Positions 7,510 through 14,859 of a DNA stretch of 25,433 nt are shown here, one piece after another. Under the pieces are notes generated by a model. It saw only the letters and a list, made by a program, of their open reading frames with translations. It searched no databases and was not told the origin of the DNA. A program made the translations under genes and the position numbers. Source of the stretch: a virus. The stretch's first letter is position 1. Every line of letters starts with the position of its first letter. Location of the stretch: IMG/VR virus record IMGVR_UViG_3300032331_001686, positions 1 to 25,433 of that record. One strand, written 5' to 3'.

Positions 7510-8040
7510 ATGATACGCATTATCAAAACAGTAGTAAACTGTCTAGTTCTACTAGCAGTAATAGTTGTAGCACATCAAGCAGTAACACAGAAGTTTCAAA
7601 GACTAAAAGAAGCACGTGAATCAGTAAGTCCGATTACTGCCGATATGAGACAAAAACAATTAGATTGCCTAGCTCGTAACATCTACCACGAGGCCGGATA
7701 CGAACCATTCGAAGGTAAAGTAGCCGTAGCGCAAGTCACAATAAACAGAACAGAAAGCGGTCAATTCCCTTCTGACATCTGTCAAGTTGTATACCAAAAA
7801 AATATTGTATACGAAAAAGTTCTATGCCAGTTCAGTTGGTATTGCAATTCAGCATCACTACAAAAACCAATGAATGGTCCAGTTTATACCGAAAGTATGG
7901 CAGTTGCCAAAAAGGTATTGTTAGAAGGATTCCGAATTGACAGCGTTAAATCAGCATTGTATTATCATGCAGACTACGTCAATCCAAAATGGGGTAAGAA
8001 ACCTGTAACAAAAATCGGCCACCATATCTTTTATAACTAA
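7510..8040 (+). CDS. SleB-type cell wall hydrolase (Hydrolase_2 family), membrane-anchored
   Basis: A 176-residue protein. Residues 7-24 form a hydrophobic N-terminal segment that acts as signal anchor, so the catalytic domain should face the periplasm. The domain opens with 'CLARNIYHEAGYEPFEGK' (E61 is the likely catalytic glutamate), continues with 'VAQVTINRTESGQFPSDICQ' and 'CQFSWYC', and ends with 'ALYYHADYVNPKW' and 'KIGHHIFY', the order of the SleB / cell wall hydrolase family of peptidoglycan lytic enzymes. In a phage it may serve as endolysin of signal-anchor type or help remodel the wall. The ribosome binding site is AAAGGAGA. Holin-like partners are not certain; the next gene encodes a small membrane protein. 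Confidence 0.92.
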   Translation: MIRIIKTVVNCLVLLAVIVVAHQAVTQKFQRLKEARESVSPITADMRQKQLDCLARNIYHEAGYEPFEGKVAVAQVTINRTESGQFPSDICQVVYQKNIVYEKVLCQFSWYCNSASLQKPMNGPVYTESMAVAKKVLLEGFRIDSVKSALYYHADYVNPKWGKKPVTKIGHHIFYN

Positions 8041-8049
8041 GGACTAAAA

Positions 8050-8403
8050 ATGAACGCACAAACACAAGTAATGTTGAATCAAGTTAAAACCGCAATTCAT
8101 AACTTTTTCGATCCAGACCTTTGGGTTAAAAACATTAAAGAACATGCTCCACACTTGTCAGCAGAAACAATGGGTTGGATCGCTGTGATCCTAATGCATC
8201 TAGCAACAATCCCAACATTGTTAGCAGTTTTAACAGGCTTAACTGAAAAGATGCCTCCGGTAGACCTAGTCCTGTTTGCATGGGCTGGTTTATTCTGCTT
8301 TTTTATCAAAGCCGCAATTCAAAAGGACTTTTTAAACATCGTAACTATTGGATTTGGCTTTTTTGTACAAGCAGGGCTGATGGCCATGATCATTTTTAAA
8401 TAA
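8050..8403 (+). CDS. Small membrane protein, unknown function
   Basis: A 117-residue protein with an amphipathic N-terminal part (1-38) and three likely membrane helices at about 42-62, 72-90 and 94-116. No family is recognised. It starts nine bases after the hydrolase stop with a GGA-containing ribosome binding site, and a hairpin closes the operon after it. Size, topology and position next to a lytic enzyme make a holin-like role conceivable, but this is inference. Confidence 0.8.
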   Translation: MNAQTQVMLNQVKTAIHNFFDPDLWVKNIKEHAPHLSAETMGWIAVILMHLATIPTLLAVLTGLTEKMPPVDLVLFAWAGLFCFFIKAAIQKDFLNIVTIGFGFFVQAGLMAMIIFK

Positions 8404-8421
8404 ACCAATAAGATTGCACAT

Positions 8422-8459
8422 AAAACACATCTCTTGTATACTTGTACAAGAGGTGTTTT
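8422..8459 (+). terminator. Bulged hairpin, likely transcription terminator
   Basis: AAAACAC (8422-8428) and CTCTTGTA (8431-8438) pair with TACAAGAG (8445-8452) and GTGTTTT (8453-8459), leaving a two-base bulge and a six-base loop. The 3' arm ends in TTTT. The A-rich 5' and T-rich 3' arms suit a terminator. Confidence 0.75.
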
Positions 8460-8462
8460 ACT

Positions 8463-8470
8463 GATAAATA
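8463..8470 (+). promoter_or_regulatory. Candidate T4-like late promoter GATAAATA
   Basis: GATAAATA resembles the T4 late -10 motif TATAAATA. It lies between the preceding terminator and the structural gene at 8495, 24 bases before its ATG, where a late promoter would be expected. The same octamer occurs at 7333 and 12057, also next to gene starts. Confidence 0.5.
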
Positions 8471-8494
8471 TCTTATATTATAAGGAGCATAATA

Positions 8495-9073
8495 ATGCCA
8501 TCAGGTTTTCAAAACGACACAAATCAGCTACAAGCTGAAATGTACAGAATAACAATCGATACATCTAACGCAACATATTATCCAACTGCGGATGGTAACG
8601 ATAACGGCGGAGTCACGCCAACTGCGGCAGATGCATTTACATCATTGCCAACTTCTTTAGTTAAAGGTAAAGCAAGAGCACGTGGTAATATGCGTTTCCG
8701 CAATATCGTTAATCGCTTAACAGGATTCGGTGACTGTCAAATCCGTGATATTACAATTACAGAAGCCAACGGTGATGCACAAGCGACCACACTAGCATTT
8801 ACGGTTGCATACGAGCGTCCAGGTTTTATTCCAGTTACTGGTACAGCTATTGACGGATCTACTGCAATTAGTACAACAGCCATCGCAATTAAAAATGCAG
8901 TAGCTCAAGGTATCCGTGATACATCTAATGCAGTAGTTCGTGTATACGATCCATCAGTGGGCGTAGGAGATACACAACAATCGATTGCAGTAACAACTAC
9001 TGGTATGACTGCTACTCAAACTTTCGGTACTGTAACAGTTACTATCATTGACGAATCAACTTTATTTGATTAA
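8495..9073 (+). CDS. Probable phage structural protein
   Basis: A 192-residue, threonine/alanine-rich protein of beta-strand character without signal peptide or membrane segment. It opens MPSGFQNDTNQLQAEMYRIT, then 'GNDNGGVTP', 'ARGNMRFRNIV', 'CQIRDITITEANGDAQATTL'. From memory similar openings occur in proteins of marine T4-like phages that are thought to be virion-associated; I cannot verify this here. A candidate late promoter and a good ribosome binding site (AAGGAG) precede it, consistent with a late, high-expression gene. Confidence 0.8.
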   Translation: MPSGFQNDTNQLQAEMYRITIDTSNATYYPTADGNDNGGVTPTAADAFTSLPTSLVKGKARARGNMRFRNIVNRLTGFGDCQIRDITITEANGDAQATTLAFTVAYERPGFIPVTGTAIDGSTAISTTAIAIKNAVAQGIRDTSNAVVRVYDPSVGVGDTQQSIAVTTTGMTATQTFGTVTVTIIDESTLFD

Positions 9074-9082
9074 GACTATCGA

Positions 9083-10294
9083 ATGATTTTAGCCTGGTTA
9101 CTGCTCCTTACGGGTTTAACAATATCTGCGGTTGCAATCTACTATTCAGTGGTAGGTTTAACCGCAATATTTTCTGCGGCAGTGATCCCAATTATCATAA
9201 TGGGATCTGCTTTAGAAGTAGGTAAACTTGTATGTGCAAGTTGGCTTAAAGCCAATTGGGAACGTGCTCCACGTTTTATGAAGTACTACATGATCACAGC
9301 CGTGCTAGTGCTGATGGTTATTACTTCAATGGGTATCTTCGGATTCCTATCTAAGGCACACAACGATCAAAATTTAGTAAGTGGTGATGTTCAAAGTAAG
9401 ATTGCCATCTACGATGAGAAGATCAAAACGGCGAAGGATAACATTGATGCGAACCGTAAGGCGCTTAAACAGATGGACGAGGCTGTGGACCAAGTCATGG
9501 GCCGAAGCAGTGATGAAAAAGGTGCCGAGAAAGCAGTTGCTATTAGAAAAAGCCAACAAAAAGAACGTGCTCGTCTCCAAGCTGAGATCACTTCCGAACA
9601 GAAAACTATTAGTCAACTATCTGAAGAAAGGGCGCCTATTGCCGCTGAAGTACGTAAAGTAGAAGCTGAAGTAGGACCAATCAAATACATTGCCAAGTTT
9701 ATCTATGGTGAACACGGCGCAGATGAAAATTTCTTAGAAAAAGCAGTCACCTGGATTATTGTTCTTATCGTTGTTGTATTTGATCCGCTAGCAGTTATCA
9801 TGTTGCTGGCCGCACAAATGACGTTTGGCTGGCGCAATGAAAATTCTGATGAAGGCAAACTTATACAAGACTCAGACGGTACGATAGTTGGTATTGTGCC
9901 GCCTACTCCAAGCATACAAGAATTAGATTCCTTTGTCGGTGAAAAACCAACAGCGGAAGAACTAGCTGAAATTGAACAAACACACACAGAGGAAGTTCCA
10001 AGCGAAACACCGTCGACTGCACTAGGAGGTGATATAACAGCGCCGGAGGAACCTTCAGTACCAAATACTGAAGAGTCAGAGCTAGAAAAATGGAACAAGA
10101 TGGTAGAGGAAGCCGAACGTGAAGTTCTAGCGCAACAAAGTACCGTTGAGGAACGTGTAGCCAAAGGCGAAACATACATCGATAACACTGGTAAAGAAAT
10201 TGCGTTAGAAGTTGATCTTCCTTTGGATGAATCAAAAAAAAAGACTTACATGATCAAGGACGAATCGGGACAGATACAGATCAAGGACCGATAG
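9083..10294 (+). CDS. Coiled-coil membrane protein (zero-frame product)
   Basis: A 403-residue membrane protein. Likely membrane helices lie at about 3-23, 25-47 and 69-90, and another at about 224-245. Between the third and fourth is a long charged coiled coil (about 95-200, rich in K, E, Q and A). The tail from about 255 is acidic and proline-rich ('PTAEEL', 'VPSETPSTALGG', 'EEPSVPNTEE'). I do not know the function; similar coiled-coil membrane proteins occur, from memory, in marine T4-like phages. The zero frame ends soon after a run of nine As, and the -1 frame continues for 115 codons, so this may be only the shorter of two products or a frameshifted gene. Confidence 0.85.
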   Translation: MILAWLLLLTGLTISAVAIYYSVVGLTAIFSAAVIPIIIMGSALEVGKLVCASWLKANWERAPRFMKYYMITAVLVLMVITSMGIFGFLSKAHNDQNLVSGDVQSKIAIYDEKIKTAKDNIDANRKALKQMDEAVDQVMGRSSDEKGAEKAVAIRKSQQKERARLQAEITSEQKTISQLSEERAPIAAEVRKVEAEVGPIKYIAKFIYGEHGADENFLEKAVTWIIVLIVVVFDPLAVIMLLAAQMTFGWRNENSDEGKLIQDSDGTIVGIVPPTPSIQELDSFVGEKPTAEELAEIEQTHTEEVPSETPSTALGGDITAPEEPSVPNTEESELEKWNKMVEEAEREVLAQQSTVEERVAKGETYIDNTGKEIALEVDLPLDESKKKTYMIKDESGQIQIKDR

Positions 10295-10575
10295 GCTATG
10301 TTCAAAATAGTGAACAGACTAGCAGTAGTCTTTGGGGCAGAGTAGCAGGACTTAAATCAAAGGATCAACTGCGTGTTGAATATGGCAGAGATCAATTTCA
10401 AAATTTAATAGTTGATAAAGATGCAGATCCTGATCTGTATAATTTTATCGAAAATATTAAAGCGAATGGTCCTAGATTTTATAGTTACTCGGAAGAACAA
10501 TTAAAATATTTTGAAGAGTGTATACATGAACTTAGGAAAAATCACGGTGATAACACCACCGGACAAGTTGTTTAA
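10231..10575 (+). CDS. -1 frame extension of the membrane protein (no start codon of its own)
   Basis: This frame is open from just after a TGA at 10228 to the TAA at 10573-10575, 115 codons including the stop. It contains no ATG, GTG or TTG, so it cannot easily start independently. Its product ('GYVQNSEQTSSSLWGRVAG', '[19 protein letters not shown]') has normal protein composition and fills an otherwise empty gap of about 230 bases in a tightly packed genome. It can be reached from the 9083 frame by a -1 slip on the A run. It is either a programmed frameshift product or the real C-terminus cut off by an indel. Confidence 0.65.
   Translation: MKKKDLHDQGRIGTDTDQGPIGYVQNSEQTSSSLWGRVAGLKSKDQLRVEYGRDQFQNLIVDKDADPDLYNFIENIKANGPRFYSYSEEQLKYFEECIHELRKNHGDNTTGQVV
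10237..10243 (+). promoter_or_regulatory. A AAA AAG slippery site, candidate programmed -1 frameshift
   Basis: In the 9083 frame the codons AAA AAA AAG (10235-10243) place the heptamer A AAA AAG exactly in the register used by E. coli dnaX. A nine-A run spans 10234-10242. A weak downstream stem ATCGG...CCGAT can be drawn; no strong pseudoknot or upstream Shine-Dalgarno is clear. Confidence 0.55.
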
Positions 10576-10939
10576 TTTAACATTGAGTTATCTTTTAGTT
10601 AAACCAAGTATTTTAACTAAAGAACAATTTCAATCAATTTTAAGCAAAAGCATAGATGACTTGAATGTCTTTATCTTTGATGAAAACGAAACTGATATCA
10701 GTTGGCTACTAAGCGTAGCACATCAAGTTGATTGCGTTATAATTGATGTAGATAACTGTGACCCATTGACTCGAAAATTCGTAACATTTTTATTGGCACA
10801 ACCTAATAGCTACTATATAACTAATGACGAAACTACACCGTATAATTTAATTAGCAAAAACCGAATTTATGATCTTAACCAAATTGTTCAACAACTAGAG
10901 GACCAAGAAGAAGATAATGATGATATACAAGAAGACTAA
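10526..10939 (+). CDS. Conserved phage-type hypothetical protein
   Basis: A 137-residue acidic protein. It opens [20 protein letters not shown], has alternating strands and helices ('[19 protein letters not shown]', '[13 protein letters not shown]', '[14 protein letters not shown]') and ends in a very acidic tail ([13 protein letters not shown]). The pattern resembles a response-regulator or Rossmann-like fold, but no family is certain. From memory similar small proteins are common in marine T4-like phages. The ATG at 10526 is preferred over an in-frame TTG at 10511. It overlaps the -1 extension upstream and the bS21 gene downstream. Confidence 0.85.
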   Translation: MNLGKITVITPPDKLFNLTLSYLLVKPSILTKEQFQSILSKSIDDLNVFIFDENETDISWLLSVAHQVDCVIIDVDNCDPLTRKFVTFLLAQPNSYYITNDETTPYNLISKNRIYDLNQIVQQLEDQEEDNDDIQED

Positions 10940-11153
10940 GGGCACTGGCGTTACCGTTAAGGATAACGAAAATATTAATCAGGCACTGAGACGATTTAAA
11001 CGCAAAGTAGAGGATGCCAAACTTTTGGAAACTCTGCGGGCCAAGGAATTTTACGAAAAGCCCACAACTGAGCGTAAGCGTAAAAAAGGCGCGGCCAAAG
11101 CTCGTTGGAAAAAGAAACTCGAAAGTCAACAATTACCTAAGAAAATGTATTGA
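10917..11153 (+). CDS. rpsU: Ribosomal protein bS21
   Basis: A 78-residue homologue of the small-subunit ribosomal protein bS21. The diagnostic features run almost throughout: '[17 protein letters not shown]', 'REFYEKPT'-like '[16 protein letters not shown]', and the end '[14 protein letters not shown]'. In bacteria bS21 sits next to the anti-Shine-Dalgarno of 16S rRNA and affects initiation. A phage copy could enter host ribosomes and favour phage mRNAs. Two adjacent ATGs (10917, 10920) are possible starts. It overlaps the previous gene by 23 bases, and its TGA stop overlaps the -35 box of the next promoter. Confidence 0.95.
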   Translation: MMIYKKTKGTGVTVKDNENINQALRRFKRKVEDAKLLETLRAKEFYEKPTTERKRKKGAAKARWKKKLESQQLPKKMY

Positions 11154-11178
11154 CACTGCTCTATAAATCTGCTATAAT
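11150..11178 (+). promoter_or_regulatory. Consensus sigma70-type promoter for a leaderless transcript
   Basis: TTGACA at 11150-11155 and TATAAT at 11173-11178, spacer 17: both hexamers are perfect. The ATG of the exonuclease begins at 11185, seven bases after the -10 box, which is where transcription should start. The -35 box overlaps the bS21 stop codon. Confidence 0.85.
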
Positions 11179-11184
11179 GTTATT

Positions 11185-11766
11185 ATGAATACTGACATTA
11201 TGATAGATTTAGAGACTCTAAATACAACTCCAGATTCCACAATCCTTACAATAGGTGCTGTGAAATTTGACCCGTTTGGGAGAGAACTACAAGAACCCGC
11301 AATGGATAGCTTCTACTGTAAAGTAGATGTTGACAGTTGTGATAGGATTGGCCTAACAACTAGTGACGATACAATCGCTTGGTGGGCCAATCAAAGCAAA
11401 GAAGCGCAAGAAGCCGCTTTTGATCCCGAAGGAAGAATTGATATCGTTGATGCATTTAATCAACTGTACAAATTCTGCTGGGGTGCAAAACGTGTTTGGT
11501 CAAATGGTAGTTGTTTTGATATTATTATTTGCGAGCATGTTTTCCGTAAAATTAACAAAGCTGTTCCGTGGAAGTTTTGGGAAGTTCGAGATGTGCGCAC
11601 AGCATTTGATCTAGGTATCGATCCAAAACGTCCTCCGGTAACAGCCCACCATGCGTTAGAGGATGCATGGAACCAGGCAGTGGGCATACAAAATGTCTAT
11701 AATACGCTACGAACTAGCACTACAAAAGATGGCAATTACATTGCGCCATTCGCAAACCAAAGGTAA
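11185..11766 (+). CDS. DEDDh 3'-5' exonuclease (T4 DexA / RNase-like)
   Basis: A 193-residue 3'-5' exonuclease-fold protein. Motif I is 'IMIDLETL' (D8, E10), motif II is 'WSNGSCFDIIICEHVF' (D112), and motif III is 'AHHALEDAWNQA' (H155 or H156, D160). This is the DEDDh arrangement of two-metal exonucleases such as T4 DexA and Rv2179c-like ribonucleases. It may degrade host DNA or RNA, or trim phage intermediates. The start at 11185 lies directly at the expected +1 of a perfect promoter, leaving no Shine-Dalgarno; the alternative ATG at 11200 would remove five residues and leave about 15 bases of leader. Confidence 0.9.
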   Translation: MNTDIMIDLETLNTTPDSTILTIGAVKFDPFGRELQEPAMDSFYCKVDVDSCDRIGLTTSDDTIAWWANQSKEAQEAAFDPEGRIDIVDAFNQLYKFCWGAKRVWSNGSCFDIIICEHVFRKINKAVPWKFWEVRDVRTAFDLGIDPKRPPVTAHHALEDAWNQAVGIQNVYNTLRTSTTKDGNYIAPFANQR

Positions 11767-11770
11767 TAAA

Positions 11771-12061
11771 ATGGACTCACAAACTAAAGAAGTAATGGAC
11801 ATTCTCCAGGAAGAGTGCGCTGAAGTTATACAAGCGGTAAGTAAGATCAGCCGCTTTGGATTAGATAACTTAAAGCCCGGTAAGCCTAAAACTAACCGTG
11901 AGCATTTAGAAGAAGAACTAGGTGATTTACAAGCAATGGTAGATATTCTACAAGAGCTTGATATTGTTAGTTTTTCTAATATTGAACGTGCGGCTGAAGC
12001 TAAACGTGAAAAATTAAAAATCTGGTCAAATATTTTTAAAAACGAGACAATTCAGAGATAA
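11771..12061 (+). CDS. mazG: MazG-like nucleotide pyrophosphohydrolase
   Basis: A 96-residue all-alpha NTP pyrophosphohydrolase. The metal-binding pattern is visible as 'LQEECAEVIQAVSK' (E14, E15, E18) and 'HLEEELGDLQAMVDIL' (E48, E49, D52). MazG-type enzymes hydrolyse non-canonical (d)NTPs; phage versions have been proposed to act on ppGpp or dGTP/dCTP, but the substrate cannot be read from sequence. The ATG at 11771 is chosen because the family motif starts right after it and it follows the exonuclease stop by four bases; the longer frame runs into the exonuclease gene. Confidence 0.88.
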   Translation: MDSQTKEVMDILQEECAEVIQAVSKISRFGLDNLKPGKPKTNREHLEEELGDLQAMVDILQELDIVSFSNIERAAEAKREKLKIWSNIFKNETIQR

Positions 12062-12064
12062 ATA
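12057..12064 (+). promoter_or_regulatory. Candidate late promoter GATAAATA
   Basis: A third copy of the octamer GATAAATA, overlapping the mazG stop and 58 bases before dnaK. It resembles T4 late promoters and could drive dnaK with its structured leader. No -35 element is visible. Confidence 0.4.
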
Positions 12065-12069
12065 AAATT

Positions 12070-12117
12070 GTAGAACGCCGTAAGGGTTTTACATTTTTCT
12101 TGCTTAATTAAAGGAGA
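12070..12117 (+). promoter_or_regulatory. Structured dnaK leader (hairpin plus conserved tail)
   Basis: GTAGAAC (12070-12076) pairs with GTTTTAC (12086-12092) with one G-U pair; a single G (12077) is bulged, and CC/GG closes a GTAA tetraloop. Four bases after the stem follows TTCTTGCTTAAT, then TAAAGGAGA as ribosome binding site. The same architecture and tail stand in front of hsp20 with different paired bases, so the structure appears to be conserved. Confidence 0.7.
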
Positions 12118-12122
12118 ACATT

Positions 12123-14033
12123 ATGAGCAAAATCATCGGTATCGACTTAGGTACAACAAATAGCTGTGTAGCAATCCTAGAAAACGGCATTGCTAAAGTA
12201 ATTGAAAACAGCGAAGGTGCTAGAACAACACCATCAATCATTGCGTATACAGACAAAGAAATTTTAGTAGGCGCAACAGCAAAACGACAAGCAGTCACAA
12301 ATCCAAAGAATACTATCTACGCAAGCAAGCGTCTTATTGGACGTAAGTTTGACGAAAAAGAAGTACAAAAAGACATTGACTTAATGCCATACACTATTGT
12401 CAAAGCAGACAACGGTGATGCATGGATCGAAGCAAATGGCGAAAAGTTAGCGCCACAACAAGTGTCAGCTGAAGTACTTCGCAAAATGAAAAAGACTGCT
12501 GAGGACTATCTTGGACACGAAGTAACACAGGCTGTTATCACAGTACCTGCTTACTTCAATGATAGCCAACGTCAAGCTACTAAAGATGCGGGCAAGATCG
12601 CCGGCCTAGAAGTTCTACGTATTATCAACGAGCCAACAGCGGCCGCCCTTGCATATGGCGTAGATAAAGCAGACAAGAAAGATCGCAAGATTGCTGTATA
12701 CGACTTAGGTGGTGGTACATTTGATATTTCAATTATCGAAATTGCCAATATTGAAGGTGATAAACAAATTGAAGTACTTTCAACAAACGGTGATACATTC
12801 TTAGGCGGTGAAGATTTTGACCAAGCCATTATGGATCACTTAGTTGACGAGTTTAAGAAAGACAGTGGTATCGATTTAAAGAGCGACATGCTTGCCCTAC
12901 AGCGTTTGAAGGATTCTGCTGAAAAGGCTAAAATTGAATTGTCAAGCACACAACAAACCGCAGTTAACTTACCATACATCACAGCTGATGCAAGTGGTCC
13001 TAAGCATTTGAATGTAACAATCACTCGTGCTAAGTTTGAACAGATGGTTGAGAAACTAATTGAGCGTTCAATTGAGCCATGTAAGATTGCTATGAAAGAC
13101 GCTAAGGTCACAGCCGCAGACATTGACGAAGTTATCCTAGTCGGTGGACAAACACGTATGCCTAAAGTACAAGAAGCAGTTGAGAAACTATTTGGCAAGG
13201 CTCCACGTAAAGACGTTAACCCAGACGAAGCAGTTGCCGCTGGCGCCGCAGTACAAGGTGCTGTTCTAGCAGGTGACAAGACAGACGTATTGTTATTGGA
13301 CGTGACTCCATTAACATTGGGTATTGAAACAATGGGCGGTGTGTTTACCAAGTTGATTAGTAAGAATACTACTATTCCAACTAAGCACTCACAGACATTC
13401 TCAACAGCAGAAGATAACCAACCAGCTGTAACTATTAAAGTTGCACAGGGTGAACGTGAGTTGTTTAAGTACAACAAACTATTGGGAGAATTTAATCTAG
13501 AAGGTATTAACCCAGCACCTCGCGGAACACCGCAGATTGAAGTTACACTTGACATTGATGCTAACGGTATCTTGAATGTAAGCGCCAAAGATAAAAACAC
13601 TGGCAAGGAAAATAAGATTACCATTAAGTCAGATAGTGGATTGACCGAAGCTGAAATTGAACGTATGGTTCGTGAAGCTGAAGAAAACGCAGAGTCAGAT
13701 AAAAAGCAAAAAGAATTAATTGATGCTCGTAATCAAGCCGAAGGTACTGTACATAGTATTACTAAAGACTATGAAGAATACAAAGGTCAAATGACTGAAG
13801 AAGAAAAGACCAAGTTCGAAGAGCAATCTAAGAACGTAACTGAGGCATGTAAAGGCGAAGACAAAGAGGCAATTGACAAGGCAGTGCAGGCATTTTTTGA
13901 AGCCGCTCAAGTTGTGTTTGAGAAGAAGCGTGTTGCTGAAGAATCAAAGAACAATGCTCCTAACCAAGCCGATACTACTGAGCAAACAGTTGATGCCAGC
14001 TTCACAGAAGTTGACAAAGACGAAAAGAAGTAA
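12123..14033 (+). CDS. dnaK: Chaperone DnaK (Hsp70)
   Basis: A full-length 636-residue Hsp70, close to the 638 of E. coli DnaK. The nucleotide-binding domain starts '[15 protein letters not shown]' and contains '[20 protein letters not shown]', '[13 protein letters not shown]' and '[16 protein letters not shown]'. The interdomain linker is [10 protein letters not shown] (around residue 388-397). The substrate-binding domain and helical lid follow, ending in an acidic tail like that of proteobacterial DnaK. It is a DnaK type, not HscA. No dnaJ or grpE is visible, so host co-chaperones are presumably used. hsp20 and clpS follow. It could help fold capsid proteins or protect the infected cell. 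Confidence 0.98.
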   Translation: MSKIIGIDLGTTNSCVAILENGIAKVIENSEGARTTPSIIAYTDKEILVGATAKRQAVTNPKNTIYASKRLIGRKFDEKEVQKDIDLMPYTIVKADNGDAWIEANGEKLAPQQVSAEVLRKMKKTAEDYLGHEVTQAVITVPAYFNDSQRQATKDAGKIAGLEVLRIINEPTAAALAYGVDKADKKDRKIAVYDLGGGTFDISIIEIANIEGDKQIEVLSTNGDTFLGGEDFDQAIMDHLVDEFKKDSGIDLKSDMLALQRLKDSAEKAKIELSSTQQTAVNLPYITADASGPKHLNVTITRAKFEQMVEKLIERSIEPCKIAMKDAKVTAADIDEVILVGGQTRMPKVQEAVEKLFGKAPRKDVNPDEAVAAGAAVQGAVLAGDKTDVLLLDVTPLTLGIETMGGVFTKLISKNTTIPTKHSQTFSTAEDNQPAVTIKVAQGERELFKYNKLLGEFNLEGINPAPRGTPQIEVTLDIDANGILNVSAKDKNTGKENKITIKSDSGLTEAEIERMVREAEENAESDKKQKELIDARNQAEGTVHSITKDYEEYKGQMTEEEKTKFEEQSKNVTEACKGEDKEAIDKAVQAFFEAAQVVFEKKRVAEESKNNAPNQADTTEQTVDASFTEVDKDEKK

Positions 14034-14045
14034 TATAATAAACAT

Positions 14046-14093
14046 GTAGGGCGCCTAAAAGGGCCCTACAAAGTTCTTGCTTAATAAAGGAGA
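14046..14093 (+). promoter_or_regulatory. Structured hsp20 leader (hairpin plus conserved tail)
   Basis: GTAGGGC (14046-14052) pairs perfectly with GCCCTAC (14063-14069); a G (14053) is bulged and CC/GG closes a TAAAA loop. TTCTTGCTTAAT and AAAGGAGA follow, as in the dnaK leader. The stem differs at three consecutive pairs from the dnaK one while pairing is kept. It may also terminate or attenuate transcription from dnaK. Confidence 0.7.
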
Positions 14094-14098
14094 CTAAC

Positions 14099-14515
14099 AT
14101 GCAATTAAGAACTGTAGATCCGGCCGCTCTAGCCGCAGTGAGTAGAGCACTTGTAGGTTTTGATCGTTATTTCAATAACGTCAATCACGTAAATGGAAAT
14201 TATCCTCCACACAATATCGTAAAGTATGATGATACACATTATGGTATTGAAGTAGCAGTTGCTGGTTTCAGTAAAGATGAAATCACTGTAGAAGTTGATC
14301 AAGATCAACTTATGATTACAGGTAAGAAGGCAACGACTGCTGAAGGTGTAGAATATCTACATCGCGGTTTAGCCGCACGTGATTTCGAACAACAATTTAC
14401 TCTTGCTGAGTATATGGAAGTTCGCGGTGCTGAAGTTAAGGATGGTATGCTTAAGATTCAAATTGAGCGTATTGTTCCAGAAGCATTGAAACCACGTCAA
14501 ATCGAAATTAAATAA
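14099..14515 (+). CDS. Small heat-shock protein, Hsp20/IbpA-like
   Basis: A 138-residue alpha-crystallin-domain chaperone. The N-terminal part contains 'ALVGFDRYFNNV' and 'YPPHNIVKYDDTHYGIEVAV', followed by the domain hallmark 'AGFSKDEITVEV' and 'YLHRGLAARDFEQQFTLAEY', and the C-terminal I-x-I motif 'RQIEIK'. The order matches IbpA/IbpB-type proteins, which hold unfolded proteins for DnaK and ClpB. Small heat-shock proteins are also known in T4-like cyanophages. It lies between a leader hairpin and a strong terminator-like hairpin, and probably shares control with dnaK. Confidence 0.95.
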   Translation: MQLRTVDPAALAAVSRALVGFDRYFNNVNHVNGNYPPHNIVKYDDTHYGIEVAVAGFSKDEITVEVDQDQLMITGKKATTAEGVEYLHRGLAARDFEQQFTLAEYMEVRGAEVKDGMLKIQIERIVPEALKPRQIEIK

Positions 14516-14518
14516 ACA

Positions 14519-14540
14519 AAAGGGGAGGCAACTCCCCTTT
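14519..14540 (+). terminator. Strong GNRA-loop hairpin terminator
   Basis: AAAGGGGAG (14519-14527) pairs perfectly with CTCCCCTTT (14532-14540) over a GCAA tetraloop. Nine pairs, with A-rich 5' and T-rich 3' arms, directly after the hsp20 stop. Confidence 0.82.
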
Positions 14541-14556
14541 AACTAAAAAGAAAAAT

Positions 14557-14859
14557 ATGCCAAGTACAGATATTCAAATCGACGAAAAGATTAAAGTTAC
14601 TATTTCAGAACCAAAACGTTGGAAAGTAATATTGCTCAATGACGATACTACTCCGATGGAATTTGTTGTATCTTTACTCATGGAAATCTTTAGACACAAT
14701 CCGGAAACTGCTGAACGTGTAATGATGGACATTCATACAACTGGTTCAGGCATTGCAGGTGTTTATAGTTTTGAAATCGCTGAAGCAAAAGCAGTCGAAG
14801 CAACTAACCAAGCAAGAAACCAAGCATACCCACTTCAAATCAAATTGGAGGAAGAATGA
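14557..14859 (+). CDS. clpS: ClpS-like adaptor protein
   Basis: A 100-residue homologue of ClpS, the adaptor that delivers N-degron substrates to ClpAP or ClpCP. The core 'WKVILLNDDTTPMEFVVSLL' contains the NDDTTPM residues that form the N-degron pocket; 'IFRHNPETAERVMMDIHTTG' and 'GVYSFEIAEAKA' follow. A phage adaptor could redirect host proteolysis. It begins after the hsp20 terminator without a clear Shine-Dalgarno (only A-rich sequence), and its stop overlaps the heme oxygenase start (ATGA). Confidence 0.92.
   Translation: MPSTDIQIDEKIKVTISEPKRWKVILLNDDTTPMEFVVSLLMEIFRHNPETAERVMMDIHTTGSGIAGVYSFEIAEAKAVEATNQARNQAYPLQIKLEEE

Noticed and set aside
9703-10188. A 161-codon - strand frame opposite the coiled-coil membrane protein
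   Set aside because: It mirrors a biased, acidic coding region on the + strand and is rich in Ser/Cys in a way typical of shadow frames. It has no ribosome binding site or neighbours on that strand.
12836-13624. A 262-codon open frame on the - strand opposite dnaK
   Set aside because: Long antisense frames opposite dnaK are a well-known effect of its codon use. The product has no coherent fold pattern, and the dnaK reading is unambiguous.
12123-14033. HscA (IscU-specific Hsp70) instead of DnaK
   Set aside because: Length, linker and acidic tail match DnaK, and the gene is separated from iscU by several operons and paired with hsp20.
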